From positions 112,837,640 through 112,901,639 of the forward strand of contig NW_026262712.1 in the NCBI RefSeq assembly GCF_021869535.1: 64,000 bases of DNA, read 5' to 3'. The stretch's first letter is position 1; every line of letters begins with the position of its first letter. Shown piece by piece: positions 22,580 through 34,105 of the stretch. Origin of the DNA: Mytilus californianus. Lineage: Eukaryota > Mollusca > Bivalvia > Mytilida > Mytilidae. The notes beneath the pieces are model-generated. The model worked only from the letters and a program-made list of their open reading frames with translations. It was not told the origin of the DNA and searched no databases. Both the position numbers and the translations under genes were made by a program.

Positions 22580-23303
22580 AAGAGAAGTATTCTTGATGTA
22601 TTTGACTCCTATTTCCATCTGGACCGTGCCAGTACAAGAATATCTGGTAATCCGACCGCTATTACCATAAAGCGTTGGCTCGGAGAGCAAATGGAGAGAC
22701 CACCAGTAGTGCCAGTAAATACAAAGGATGGCCTCTAAATATTTTGTGACCCAGAAACATATCCGGAGACAGTTCCGTTTGATTCAAAATGGAAAATGGC
22801 AATTGGACTTCACCCCAAGAAAATATATGAAGCATCACCACAGGCAGTAGGTAGATTTTGTTTAATATGTTACCAACTCGCGTGTTTCAGCAGAAGGTGA
22901 GGTGGGGCTGGACAGCAGCATTGATCCTGGCAGGGCAAATTTAGATAGACAAGAACAATTTTTAAAAGAAATAACCGAATGGATTAAACCAACAATGCCA
23001 CTTATTTTACATATTAGAAGCAATAGAAAAGATGTATATTCCAAAAACCTGTATTACAAAGCTTTACAAATTTTTAAACACCGTTGTCATCCGGATCAAA
23101 TTTTTATATTACACTGTTTTACGAGCGATAAAAAGACAATAACTTCATGGCTTTCTAATTTTTGAAACACATATTTTGGATTTACACACCTCATAACAAA
23201 ATTCAACCAACAACAGATTCAGGCTCTTCGTTTCATCCCTGTCAACAGACTACTGGCAGAAACTGAAGCAACCTTAGGCAATGCTATGGAAATTTTTAAA
23301 TAG
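22580..23303 (+). pseudogene. TatD-type metal-dependent hydrolase domain, decayed
   Basis: Five landmarks appear in family order: FDSYFHLDR (family DxHxHLD; first His is Tyr here), KMAIGLHPKK (AIGxHP), EGEVGLD (metal-ligand Glu), MPLILHIRS (His), FILHCFTSD (His) and RLLAETEAT (family LLxETD; final Asp is Glu). TatD proteins are TIM-barrel hydrolases that cut DNA or remove 3' nucleotides; eukaryotes have TATDN1-3. It is in phase with the upstream finger region up to a stop near 22738. A frameshift at about 22860-22890 and a TGA at about 23163 follow, and it ends at TAG 23301-23303. The fold call is firm; activity is very unlikely. Confidence 0.8.
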
Positions 23304-23454
23304 CTGTATGAATATAATTTGTAAATATGTTAATTGGATTATCCTGTTTGTGTAATATTCAGTGGACTAAAAAGATATAGTAAAAGTGAACAGTCCGAGC
23401 TGAAACCGATAGTGATTATATGTAAATAGTTCACATGTATAGGACAGTACAATG

Positions 23455-23526
23455 TGAGGAGGGGAATTATTTTTATTTGCCTTGAGACCGTGTTATAGTA
23501 TGTGAAATGAGATGTTCATAAAATAT
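23455..23526 (+). other. Polypurine tract and start of 3' LTR
   Basis: 'gtgaggaggggaa' at about 23455-23467 is a typical polypurine tract (plus-strand primer) right after the last coding segment. The LTR begins just after it and is interrupted near 23527. Confidence 0.5.
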
Positions 23527-24400
23527 TGAGTTTATGGACAATCAAGCAACTTACAAAATTTGGTGACTATGTTGAACGAATCTATCCCATCGAAATAGAG
23601 ATAAAGGATACTACAGATACAGTTAAGTCTGCCTCATATCTTGACTTACATCTAGAAATTGACAATGGGGGTCGGTTGAAAACAAAACTTTACGACAAAA
23701 GAGATGATTTCGGCTTCCCAATTGTGAACTTTCCATTTCTATGTAGAAACATTCCAGCAGCGCCTGCATACGGAGTATATATCTCCCAATTGATACGATA
23801 TTCCTGGGCTTGTGTTTCCTATCATGATTTCCTTGATAGAGGATTGCTGCTCACAAGGAAGCTATTAAGCCAAGAGTTCCAAATGGTGAAGTTGAAATCA
23901 TCCCTTCGTAAATTTTACGGACGCCATCACGAGTTGGTTGACCGTGTTATGGAATAACCGTTTCACAGATGATATCGGATATGTTCCTTATGTCGTAACT
24001 ACAATACCCTTCCCTTTTCACGAATGTGACTTACCGAATTAGACTATTTACCGGATTTGTAATAACATAAGCAACAAGACGGGTGCCACATGTGGAGCAG
24101 GATCTGCTTACCCTTCCGGAGCACCTGAGATCACCCCCAGTTTTTGGTGGGGTTCGTGTTGCTTAGTCTTCAGTTTTCTATGTTGTGTCATCAGTACTAT
24201 TATTTGTCTGTTTGTCTTTTAATTTTTGGCCATGGCGTTGTCAGTTTGTTTTCGATCTATGAGTTTGACTGTTCCTCTGGTATCTTTCGTCCCTCTTTTA
24301 ATGGATATTTAGTGTTGGATAGAATTTTTAATGTGTACAGTTATGTAAAGTGAATCGTATTCGTTAAGTGGTGTAAGTTTGTGAAATGTACCCGTTTACA
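23527..24400 (+). mobile_element. Penelope-like RT element fragment, subfamily A, inside the 3' LTR
   Basis: The frame at 23526-23957 carries the C-terminal part of the RT protein: IEIEIKDTTDTVKSASYLDL, LYDKRDDFGFPIVNFPF, AAPAYGVYISQLIRYSWAC, KSSLRKFYGRHHELVDR. It is followed by a noncoding tail including 'tatgagtttgactgttcct' that I recognise from other mussel copies. The 5' part with the catalytic motifs is absent, as expected for a truncated insertion. No GIY-YIG endonuclease domain follows. Confidence 0.75.
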
Positions 24401-24401
24401 C

Positions 24402-24427
24402 GCCCCCCCCCCCCCCCCCCCCCCCCC
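24402..24427 (+). repeat. Poly-C run, about 26 bp
   Basis: Uninterrupted C tract at the 3' side of the inserted fragment. Homopolymer length may be unreliable in an assembly. Confidence 0.9.
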
Positions 24428-24928
24428 GTTTTCACAGCTGACAAGGTTAACGCTAATCCATGCTCAGTGCGAAAGGACGAAATGTATATATGTTTTTGTT
24501 AAGTATAACATTGAAATGCAGAAATGATAGGTATTTGACATGGGGAAAATAAATTTCTTTGCGTTGGAATTTTCTTTTAACCGTATCAGTCTAATGTGAT
24601 AAATAGAAGATTAAGTTTATTTCTAGGAGAAAGCTCTAGTGCTCATAGTGTTCATATAGGAATTATACATAGCTGCAGAGGCGTCCTTCTGTCTTTTAAA
24701 AGGGAGGAGGGTGTAGTAAGTTATGCAACTCTTACGGGACGACATGACCAGGACGGACATAGAGAGAACCAGGGACGAGAATAGACTAGAAGTGTGTGTG
24801 TGTGGATGGATGGATCTTCCTCGTGTGATCGACTAGTAGCAGACAAGTACCAAGAGAGAATTAGAGTGTAATAATAAAATTAGTTAGTGTTTCCCTTTAA
24901 ACCTGAACCTCGAGCCTGACTATCACAG
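24428..24928 (+). other. Probable remainder of the 3' LTR
   Basis: It contains AATAAA (near 24874), a T-rich 'gtgtttccctttaaacctg' and ends '...gactatcaca', which resembles the R-U5 end of an LTR. Without a 5' copy to compare, this is inference. A short GT and GATG microsatellite lies at 24793-24812. Confidence 0.4.
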
Positions 24929-27435
24929 CAATATTGGTAAGTACGCTTAAATATACATCAGTTTGTAAAAACAAAAAGGGTTGCAACCCCCAGGAAACCC
25001 CTACTCCCCTTTACAGTAAACTGGTCTATATAAATTAATGTTGTTTTTGTCCTAAAATTATAAAAACAATCCATAAAGGCAATAGAGAAATTGAATTAAA
25101 AAGTAAACCTTAATTATATGATAAAACAAAGGGAAAGGGATACATGTTTTCAACGTCCTTGGGGAACTAATAATGGACAAAATCGTTTCTAAAATCTAAT
25201 TTAACTGCTCTCAATATAAGTTTAAACAATAACAATCGATTCTAATCGAAAGATTTTTTATTGCTTTTTGTTTTTATATATATTTTGGAAATTAACTTAT
25301 TTTAACTGCATATTTTAGCGAAGAAAATTATTTTTGTCACCAAATTTCACTGCTATTCAATTTAAAACATAGTATCTTAATGAGAACTTTTGAATTTTTT
25401 TAAATGTGTATACAATTTATTTGCTTAGATATTGTTTCAAATATGTTTTTTTTTTTCTTTCATAATTTTTATATAACAGATTTCATTTACCAGTAAGAAA
25501 TTTTAAGAAATTTTAAGAAATTTCTAATTTGTGGGCCCAAAGAGAACCATTTTAATAATTCAAGGGGACAGTTTATTCCTTTTCTTATTTCTCTAGTATC
25601 TATAATATGGTTTGTTATAAAGTTCGCCTTGTCATGTGAGGCTTTATTTTTAATCTTTACACAATTATTTATAAATTTTCTTTATTTTATTGAACAGAAA
25701 ATTATTTTTTAAATGAACTCTCCAGCAATGTTTATATTATGTTCAGTTATGATTGTGGACAGGTGTTAATGTAGTGACTGATAGTGTCAGAGCGTAATAA
25801 TTATAACAACTGTATTATTAGGGTTAAGACAAAAATGGGAAAAACAATTGATGAATTGTGATATATTACTCCTTTCAAAGGTAATGATATTTACCCTAAA
25901 ACTATTATCTATTAGGGTAAAAGTTAAAGTTTTGAGGGAATGGACCCTAGAGACCTTATAATGAAGGCATATAGAGAAACATAAGTGGTGTTTATAAACT
26001 TAAACTCATCTATTGTATCATGTTCTGGTGTTTTAATGGAGACGAAATCATAAAACAAATATTTGATTATTTATTGGTCCACACTATATTTTAATTTGTA
26101 TCATTACGGGCATGATTTGGATTTTTCTTAGAAATTTTGCTGAAATCACTGTAGATGTTATCATACATGTACATTATACCAAATTTATATTAAACTTTTG
26201 AACTGATCAAATAATAAAACATGACAAGTTGACAGTTATGCTTGAAATAACCAGTATTTCACAGAAAAATAATCACATTTAGTTTATTAAAAAAAAGGTT
26301 TTCTTTATATTACCATCAAATCATAGTACAATGAACATGTACATGACATCTGGTTTCATATAAAACAAATGGTAGAAAAAAAATGTTTTCTTGAATTTGA
26401 CAGTTATAGGAAGCTAACCCTGCATTTCATTGAAGAAAGGTTTTTTTAGTCATAAACATATATCTTGGGAGTTTCAAAGCACCGTTTTATTTTTATTTAG
26501 TCTTTTTATAAAATGTTTTTGAAATTTGAGGTTACATGGTTAATTTACTTTTAAAAGCTTGTAAACAGAAAAAAAGTGTTGAAAATTTTATTTGTTAACT
26601 TCCACTCTTCCAGCATTTGTCCAGTGATGGTTTTTTATATGCAATGAAATGTTACTTAAAATTTTATCTGATGTACTGGACAGGATAAAACTTAACTCAT
26701 ATCAGGTATTTCTTTATTTGAACGTGTTGACACAAATAAATTCTGCACACTTTTAAAAAAATGCCAAATTTAACAAAGACTCATATCATGAATATAGGAA
26801 AACAATGGTGGTATTAATCCTAGTAATAATACTATAGTAAAGTTAAATATATACATTGAAATTTTGACAATTTTCATTTTTGCCTTTAATCATTTATAGT
26901 TCTTTATAGATTATAAATTTGCACTTTATGTTGTTTTTATACAATTACTAATGAACTGTTAAGCCAATGCTCTTTATCATGTTTATATATTTTGATATGC
27001 TCTGACCATGGTTACTGCATTACAAAATGGTGATTAATTTAAATATTTGTAACATTTATTTTTCTGTTTGGGAGTTATGGTCCTTTATGAATTTGAAAAT
27101 AGGCATAGAATGTTGAAGGTCAAAAACGCCTGAAAACGCGATTTAAGATACAGGAAACCCAATTTGATGTCAATTAAATTTTACAGCTTATTCCTTGTTG
27201 CCTTTTAATGTATTATCTTTAATATTTGTCATAAATGTACAACATGTAGATAGATAAAAACTTTAATAAGGAAAAGTGATGAGCAGGACAAGTTTAAAAA
27301 TAATTCAAATATCATAAAGATTGCCGAAATTTTCTGTCAACTTTTTATAGGGATATTGCCATGATGATTTTTCCCATATACATTGTATATGCATTTTTGG
27401 GGAAATAAAAATTGTCAGCAAGACAATAAAAAATA
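24929..27435. other. No gene recognised
   Basis: Very AT-rich sequence without a long open frame. A threefold 'aagaaatttt' repeat sits at 25495-25520. Nothing coding can be supported. Confidence 0.5.
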
Positions 27436-27439
27436 TTTT

Positions 27440-27725
27440 TTAAGCCCCATTTATAGGCATTATGTTTTCTGGTCTGTGCGTCCGTTCGTCCGTTCATTAG
27501 TTTGTCTGTCCGTCTGTCCCGCTTCAGGTTAAAGTTTTTGATCAAGGTAGTTTTTGATGAAGTTGAAGTCCAATCAAATTGAAACTTAGGACACATGTTC
27601 CTTATGATAGGATCTTTCTAATTTTAATGCCAAATTAGAGTTTTGACCGCAATTTCACGGTCCACTGAACATAGACAATTTTAGTGCGAGTTGGGCATCC
27701 GTTTACTATGGACACATTCTTGTTT
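27440..27725 (+). repeat. Bivalve dispersed repeat ('gtttttgatgaagttgaag' type)
   Basis: It starts with a cluster of 'cgtccg/gtctgtc' and runs to 'ggacacattcttgt'. I recognise the body ('caatttcacggtccactgaa') as a repeat near and within many mussel genes. The minus-strand frame 27345-27596 is part of it. Confidence 0.6.
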
Positions 27726-27924
27726 AGTCATGAATTACATTTTAGATTTATACTATGTAATGAATATTGGAGAGTGGACATTCATTTGCCATTGTTGAAG
27801 GTGCATGTATCTAGGTGTGTTGTGTGACATAGGCTGTTAAGAGCCCATAATCAGTCCCCTACCCTAGAAGTTGGAGGAAACTTTAGGTTTGCACTCCGTC
27901 TGTCTGTCTGTCCCTCCATCAGTT

Positions 27925-28385
27925 CTGCAAATCACTTTTCCACACTTTTTTTGTCATTCTTGAAGATATTGATTTGATATTTGGTGTTTTATTTTATCAT
28001 GGCAAGTTACAAATCAAGTTCGAATATTGTTCCGGTCTAATGATTTTGTGCAGAGTTATGGTCCTTTGACTTTGAAAATTTACTAAAATAATCAGTTTTC
28101 CTTACTTTTTTTGTCATTCTTGAAGATATGGATTTGATAATTGGTATATAGTTTTATCATGACTAGCTACAGTTCAAGTTTGAATTTTGTTCTGGTCTGA
28201 TAATTTTGTGCAGAGTTATGGTTCTTGGACTTAGAAAATTCACTAAAATATCAGTTTTCAACACTTTTTTGTCACGTTTGAATACATTGACTTGATATTT
28301 GTTATGTAGTTTACACCATGACAAGTTATAGATCAAGTTAAAATGTTGTTGCAATACAATGAATTTTTCAACCGGTTGAGGACTA
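27925..28385 (+). repeat. Tandem repeat, three units of about 155-160 bp
   Basis: Units start near 27933, 28093 and 28252 with '(t/a)gttttcc...cacttttttgtca' and include 'tttgtgcagagttatgg' in the first two. They are moderately diverged. A 'ctgtctgtctgtcc' cluster precedes the first unit (27900). Confidence 0.75.
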
Positions 28386-28499
28386 TGTATTGCCATGCAA
28401 TTCTCACAGAATGCTTGTTTTTTTTTAAAGTCGCAGAATTACATACATAGAGATTTCAATCTGGGGGCAGCGATGACATAAACTGTATGAAGCATTTTT

Positions 28500-29420
28500 A
28501 GATCATCAATTGGCGTCTGTCGTTGTCATCGTCTGTCGTTGTTAACTTTTACAAAAATCTTCTCCTAAAACTGCTATGCCAAATTTAACTAAACTTGGCT
28601 TAAATCAATATTGGGGTATATAGTTTAAGAAATGTGTCTGATAACCCCACCTGCCAACCAAGATGGCCAACTTGGCTTACAATAGAACATAGGGGTAAAT
28701 TTCAAGATTTGTCTATGATTTCGAAAACCGCTATAAATAGAGAAAATCTGACAGAACAAAAATGTTTAGTATGTCGAGCTCTACATTTTGTTCTATATGT
28801 CAAAACTGTTATAAGACTTGTGTGAGTTATTGCCCTTAAATGAAAAAAAATACCTTTTTTTTCTCAATTTTGCTTATTATCTTGAAAACTATAACATGTA
28901 TAATAGATAGAGAATAACCTTAAAATACCAGAATGATCAGGAAGACAAGTTCTACAAATAAGTCTAATGGTCGAAATCATTAGTCAATTCCTTATTAGAG
29001 TAAATTATTGCCTATTAATGACTATTTTTATTATTTTTTTGTGTTTTTGCATTAGATCTTCATTATCATAATATATATTAAGATAGAAATTTGGATAAGC
29101 AAAAATGATTGGCAAGATATGATCTTCAATTACAATGGAATGGAGTTATTGTCCTTTAATGTCGATTTAAAATTGTCTGTTTACATGGTGTACTTTTACA
29201 AAAATCTAATCTGAAACTTGTAGGTAAAATTTTACCAGACTTGGCTACAATCATCATTGGAGTATCTATTTGTTTTGTAAAATATGTCCTCTGACACCGT
29301 CTGCCAACGAAGATGGCCGACATGGCCAAAAATAGAACACAGGGTAAAATGCAAATTTTGTCCATTATTTTGAAAACTGTTATGAATTGAGAAAGTCTGA
29401 CAGTTGGAGAGTGTCCCCTG
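28500..29420 (+). repeat. Two diverged copies of a bivalve repeat
   Basis: Copy 1 is about 28503-28830, copy 2 about 29175-29410. Both hold 'acttttacaaaaatct', then 'ccaa(c/g)gaagatggcc'-type sequence, 'aaaatagaacac/t' and 'gaaaatctgacag'-type ends. I recognise it as an abundant bivalve repeat. The open frames at 28634-28825 and 29156-29432 lie in it. Confidence 0.65.
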
Positions 29421-30300
29421 TAGAATATGCACTTAGATCAAGATCAACCACACAAGCTCTTTAGAGCCTATAGTTTTTTAGAAGTTAAAGAACTGGATGC
29501 TTTTTACATTCTATTGCTATGCAGATACATAATGTTACGAAGTTTTGTCTGTCATATGTACATGTCCTTTACGTGGTTTTCACTGTTGAGTTACTGCTTA
29601 GAAATTTATTGAGAGTTTTTTTTTGTTAGGTTTTTCATTAATCAAGTGTAAATAATGATTGAAAGCTGTACATGTTGGCTAGGAGGGTTTATCTGATTTT
29701 GGACTCATTATTATGGTTCATTGGTTAATGTTTGGCTCTAATTAGGTTTATGTATCATTTGCTACAAGCAATCGGATTACTACATTTGGTGAATCGCAGG
29801 ATTGCAATGTGAACATGTCATATTTGTGTTATGTTTATGTTTATATTCTTTTTATTTTAAAAGAACTTGTTACATATTTAATGATGTTTGAAATGGTTGA
29901 TAGTAGGCTGTTAAGTCTTTTTTGAAGATTTTTCTATTCCTTTTTGTAAACTATTTATGGGCTATAGCTATTTAATTATCAAAAGGTAGCACTATTTAGT
30001 TTCTGGATAGGTTGCAACTTTTTAACTGGATTAAGCTATTACTTTTTAGAGATGGTATAAGATTTGCATGAATGTTTTATTCCACACAAGATGTGCAAGT
30101 ATATCCCTTAATTCTTAGTTTTGATTATCATTATTTGTTTTTTATTTATTCTTATTTTTATTAGTTTTTTTTTATGATTTGAATGTTGGCGATTTAAGCA
30201 AACAGGTTGTTCTTGTTTGAAAGATTCCGAAACTGTAGGACAGGGGAACTTGTTAAAATCATTCTGAAATTGTGGAAGTTTTCGAACAGGTTTATGGGAT
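29421..30300. other. No gene recognised
   Basis: AT-rich, no coding or repeat signature that I can name. Confidence 0.4.
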
Positions 30301-30304
30301 TATA

Positions 30305-30650
30305 TCTATATATCCCTTCTGAATAAGTTTGTTTAAAGGTTTGGTTAGCTTTGAGGTGAATGACAACATTTTTGTTTTTTGTATAAAGTATAACATAAAA
30401 GATTGGATGTGAAATACCTCATGTACCTGAACATGACATATAAGATGTCTGCATGTTGATTTATATTTATGAATTATGTCTTTGTATCAATGATAAAATT
30501 AAGTCAATGTTTTGACTAGTTTGTGATAATGAAAACCCTGGTGTAATAATTTTTCAGTACTATAGAGATTGATTTCGTTAAAATTAAATGCATTGTTACA
30601 CACACAAGCGAAACGAAAAAGTTCTTATATATAAACACCATCAAATATAT
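30305..30650 (-). pseudogene. Penelope-like RT fragment, subfamily B
   Basis: It is inverted relative to 35260-35545 and parallel to 62700-62927: 'gatgtgaaatacct', 'aagatgtctgcatgttgat' and 'agtttgtgata' are shared. On the minus strand this is the region encoding the YGVYISQL to YKDIIRKY part of the RT C-terminus, with several frame breaks. The 37-bp minisatellite starts just beyond it. Confidence 0.75.
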
Positions 30651-30799
30651 TTGAAGTTGGCGAACATGCATTATGTTAAGAAAGTAAGCAAACAGTGGTA
30701 CTGTTTAGAATGTTTCCAAAGTTGAAGATTTTGAATAAACAGGGGTACTATTTAGAATGTTTTAAGAAGTTTGTGAACATGGGCACTGTTTAAAATAAT

Positions 30800-31375
30800 G
30801 GCAAATATGGGTACTGTTCAGAACGTGGGCTTCGTTGGCGAACAGGGGTACTGTACAGAATGTTGGCGAAGTTTGCGGACAGGTGTACTGTTCAGAATGT
30901 CGGCGACGTTGGCGAACAGGGCTACTGTTCAGAATGTTGGCGACGTTGGCAAACAGGGTTACTGTTCAGAATGTTGGCGACGTTGGCGAACAGGGGTAAT
31001 GTTCAGAATGTTGGCGACGTTGGCGAACAGGGGAACTGTTCAGAACGTGGGCGTCGATGGCGAACAGGGGTACTGTACAGAATGTTGGCGAAGTTTGCGG
31101 ACAGGTGTACTGTTCAGAATGTCGGCGACGTTGGCGAACAGGGCTACTATTTAGAAAGTTAGCGACGTTGGCGACGTTGATGTACAGGGGAACTGTTCAG
31201 AATGATGGCGACGTTGGCGACGTTGGCAAACAGGTGTCCTATTTAAAATGTGGCGACGTTGGCAAACAGGGGTACTGTTCAGAATGTCGGTGACTTGGCG
31301 AAGTTGGCGAAACAGGGGTCCTATTCAGAATGTTGGCGATTTGGCGACAAAGTTGGCGGGTTGGCGAACATTTCC
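30800..31375. repeat. 37-bp minisatellite with 222-bp higher-order period
   Basis: About 15 units on the theme 'tactgttcagaatgttggcg' plus 'acgttggcgaacagggg'. Units vary by a few bases and by short deletions. The stretch starting 'gaacgtgggc' occurs at 30821 and again at 31043, exactly six units apart, with shared private variants ('tactgtacagaa', 'gaagtttgcggacagg'), so a six-unit block was duplicated. The array keeps several frames open because 37 is not a multiple of 3; those frames are not genes. Confidence 0.9.
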
Positions 31376-31396
31376 CCAATCTTGTACCAGCCTGCA

Positions 31397-31958
31397 TTAA
31401 TGCGTGTTAATATATCCCATATTTCAGATCAGATACTCTCTGTAACGTCAAACTGATGATGTTCAGCTTAGGTCGATGTCGTACAGTACTTACAGGAATG
31501 CCTGAGATATCGCTAATAAGATTCTTAAATTCATTTATTGTACAATTTACTCGAGAAACGACTGTTAATTTACTTCATGATTGAAACATGAAATATCCAT
31601 TGCTGTACATTTACATGCCTGCATACAGTCATACAAACAAGAAGACCAATCCCAAGATCGCCCAGGTAATAGAACAAATTCTGCCCTTGACTTCTCTCAT
31701 CCGACATTAAGGGTATACGATACAGTTTAGATCTCACGGTGATTTTTTGACGAAAATTTGTGTACATTATAAAAAAAAAGGAGATGAGGTACAAAACATG
31801 TATGATTGCCAATGAGAGAACTATCCACCAAAGTTCAAATAAAGTGGATCTTAGCATTTATAGGTAACCGTACGGCCTTCAACAATGAAAAAACCCATAC
31901 CGTATAGTCGGCTAAAAAGGTTTCATTTCTGTAAATATAGACAATGTAATTTCCCATA
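31397..31958 (-). repeat. About 560-bp dispersed repeat, copy 2
   Basis: Near-identical to 8064-8615 over its whole length, with small indels such as the 'acaaaacatg' insertion near 31791. The frame at 31570-31857 corresponds to 8232-8513. Confidence 0.85.
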
Positions 31959-31962
31959 AAGG

Positions 31963-31987
31963 GGTGGGGGGGGGGGGGGGGGGGGGG
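31963..31987 (+). repeat. Poly-G-rich run
   Basis: A G tract of about 25 bases, interrupted once by T, immediately after the repeat copy. It could form a G-quadruplex, but tract length may be unreliable. Confidence 0.8.
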
Positions 31988-32279
31988 CAATAAAAAATCA
32001 TTGGTTTAAAAAAAAAGCAGAAAACATCTCAGCGAAAAGAAAAAAGACCAAAAGACAGAAAAAACAAACAACAGTCTTAATCAAGTGCACTAAACATTCA
32101 GTTTTTACTGCACAAGTGATGTCAACCAATAAACTTCTGTTAAATACTATTTCGTTAGCATCATACAATAGCGGATTAGTAAACCATCGGCCCTGTGAAT
32201 TTTCTAACCCTTTAACATAACCAAATGTGAAATATTGATATGAAAACACGATTATTAAGGACAAATATTAGACAATATA

Positions 32280-32405
32280 ACAATAAAGAGATGTCATATG
32301 ATTGTTAATGAACTGCTTATCAGCAAGAGTCCAAATGACTACACACTTGAAATTACAATCACGAATTGGTTGACCGATACGATATGTCTTTGTCTCAATT
32401 AATTA
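32280..32405 (+). repeat. Junction of two repeat remnants, one a Penelope-like RT tail
   Basis: 32280-32345 resembles the inverted 'attgccaatgagacaact' repeat end. 32353-32405 encodes HELVDRYDMSLSQLI, the tail of subfamily A RT (compare HHELVVSYDVSLSKLTKD at 41455-41510, minus strand). The open frame to 32623 beyond it is unrecognised. Confidence 0.5.
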
Positions 32406-32855
32406 CAAGATATACGTTTTTTCTTGGTCTTCAGATAAGAGAAAAGTCGTCTGGTCTGTACATTTACAGACAGTGTTTTATTCACTATTGTGAAAAAGAG
32501 GCGGAAGATACCAAAGGAACAATCAAAACTGATAAGACTGTTATTGTGTTTATTTGCATGGTGGATAATGCATGCAAAGCAAGAGACGTTTCCCTGAACA
32601 CAATCGATATCGTTCCGTTTTGAGTTTATGTTATTTTTTCAGGTTTATTCTTTTTTAATCCTTATTTGTATATTATTTATTGATTTATGAGCATTGAACA
32701 TCGTTAAACTACTGTTGCCTTTCATTTCTCGCTGGAACCAGATAGAAATATTTGTCATTGGTAGCGTCTGCGTCCTCCCAATCGACTATTATGAAGGAAA
32801 TATATCGTTATGTCTGTTTGTTTTGTTCACACATTGTTGTCAATATAATGGAATT

Positions 32856-33066
32856 TTATGCGACTGTCATACAAGTGAGAGGTTAAGCTAGCAATAAAAC
32901 CAGGTTTAATCCACCATTTTATACATAAGGAAATGCCTGTACTAAGTCAGGAATATGCCAGTTGTTTTTCAGCGTTTGATGTGTTTGAGCTTTTAATTTT
33001 GTCATTTGATAAGGGACTTTCCGTTTTGAATATTCATTGGAGTTCGGTATTTTTGTTATTTTACTA
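32856..33066 (+). repeat. Mussel repeat end, copy 1
   Basis: 'tgcgactgtcatacaagtg', 'aaaaccaggtttaatccacc' and 'gagttcggtatttttgtta' recur in the same order at 42440-42650. The small frames at 32694-33275 overlap it and show no domain. Confidence 0.8.
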
Positions 33067-33319
33067 TATCATTGTCTTCAGAGAACTGCGTCCTGTTGAT
33101 TCCTACCAAAATTTCAATTTACAAGGAATCACAATACATGTATATGTTTATGGTCTTCAACGAAAACCGGAGACTTCTCCACAGTTTACCCCCAACTTGT
33201 AATCCTCATTTTAAGAGCATATATTTTTACCAGTCTATCGTATTTTTTCACATAGATGTATGTTGGTCTTATTGAGTGCTGTTGTATTCGATTATACCCT
33301 GCATCTTTTTTTTTCAATT

Positions 33320-33446
33320 CAAATAATTTCGGATCCATGATTTTAAAACTAGGCAAGTCCAATGTTGTCTGGAGTGTGACAAGTAAAAGTTCTTATGCAT
33401 TACCAATATATATAGCTCTATAAGGGTACCCCTTAATCCGCCCCTG
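33320..33446. mobile_element. Small TIR element, diverged copy
   Basis: The right end 'aatccgcccctg' (33435-33446) matches the inverted terminal motif of 10580-13099, and 'ttcggatcc' near 33327 marks the left end. The interior 'aaaagttcttatgcatt' resembles 'aaaaagcctatgcattt' at 36450-36466. Ends are degraded and no target duplication is clear. Confidence 0.5.
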
Positions 33447-33449
33447 ATG

Positions 33450-34100
33450 TCATAAATGTGTATTGTTTTATTGAAAAGAATGGATATTGTGTATTATTCA
33501 TGACGCAATATTGTAAAGTTAACGTGCCTTTATTGTTAATTGTTCAAATATCACTACATTCGAAAGAATAAATCTAAAAAAAAATATATACATCGGTTGA
33601 TTCCTGTCCCATTGAAACAAGAGATATGGACAGGTATTACATAAGTCAGTTGGAGTAAATCAGAAAGAAAAGAAGGTCCTACCTCGCAAAGGACCCAAGT
33701 TGGAGCAAATCACATGCTTCTATTAGTATTTCGATTTCAAATTTTTTCTTTCATTTTTTTTTTTTTATTTGCTTGTTCAAAACATGACATATACCCCTCT
33801 CTTTCCCCGAACACTCCTTAGAAATATAACCATAGGAATTTAAATCATAAACTACTTGTAAAGTATATATTCGTTATAACATAATAATTACTATATACAA
33901 AACACATACTTCAATCAATATCATTAAAACATGTTACATTATCATATTACATGTGAACTTTTGTAAATCACAAAAGTTTAGAGACTTCATGAAAATATTA
34001 AATGCCAGTTGATTTATTTGTTATCGCAAGTCTATTTTTATCATAAAACATGTATATAATGTCATAGGCATATATTACACGATTAAATGATAACTTATGA
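33450..34100. other. No gene recognised
   Basis: AT-rich. No coding or repeat feature that I can name. Confidence 0.4.
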
Positions 34101-34105
34101 GATAC

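Larger units (their letters stand above)
16768..24928 (+). mobile_element. Ty3/Gypsy-type LTR retroelement 1, 5'-truncated, carrying a zinc-finger/TatD ORF
   Basis: Order on the plus strand: HhH/gag N-terminus, gag with zinc knuckle, protease, RT, RNase H, then an extra frame with an acidic region, C2H2 finger and TatD-type domain, a purine-rich tract (23455-23467) and a 3' LTR. The LTR is interrupted by a Penelope-like fragment and a poly-C run and ends near CACA at 24928. No 5' LTR or primer-binding site was found upstream of 16768, and no integrase between RNase H and the third frame. Every module except gag is broken by stops or frameshifts, so the copy is dead. Confidence 0.8.

Noticed and set aside
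21000..23303. Integrase in retroelement 1
   Set aside because: I looked for the HHCC and DDE patterns after RNase H and found none; the frames there belong to the finger-TatD region.
30798..31456. Four Gly/Cys/Arg-rich frames
   Set aside because: They read through the 37-bp minisatellite in successive frames, with no domain and no start context.
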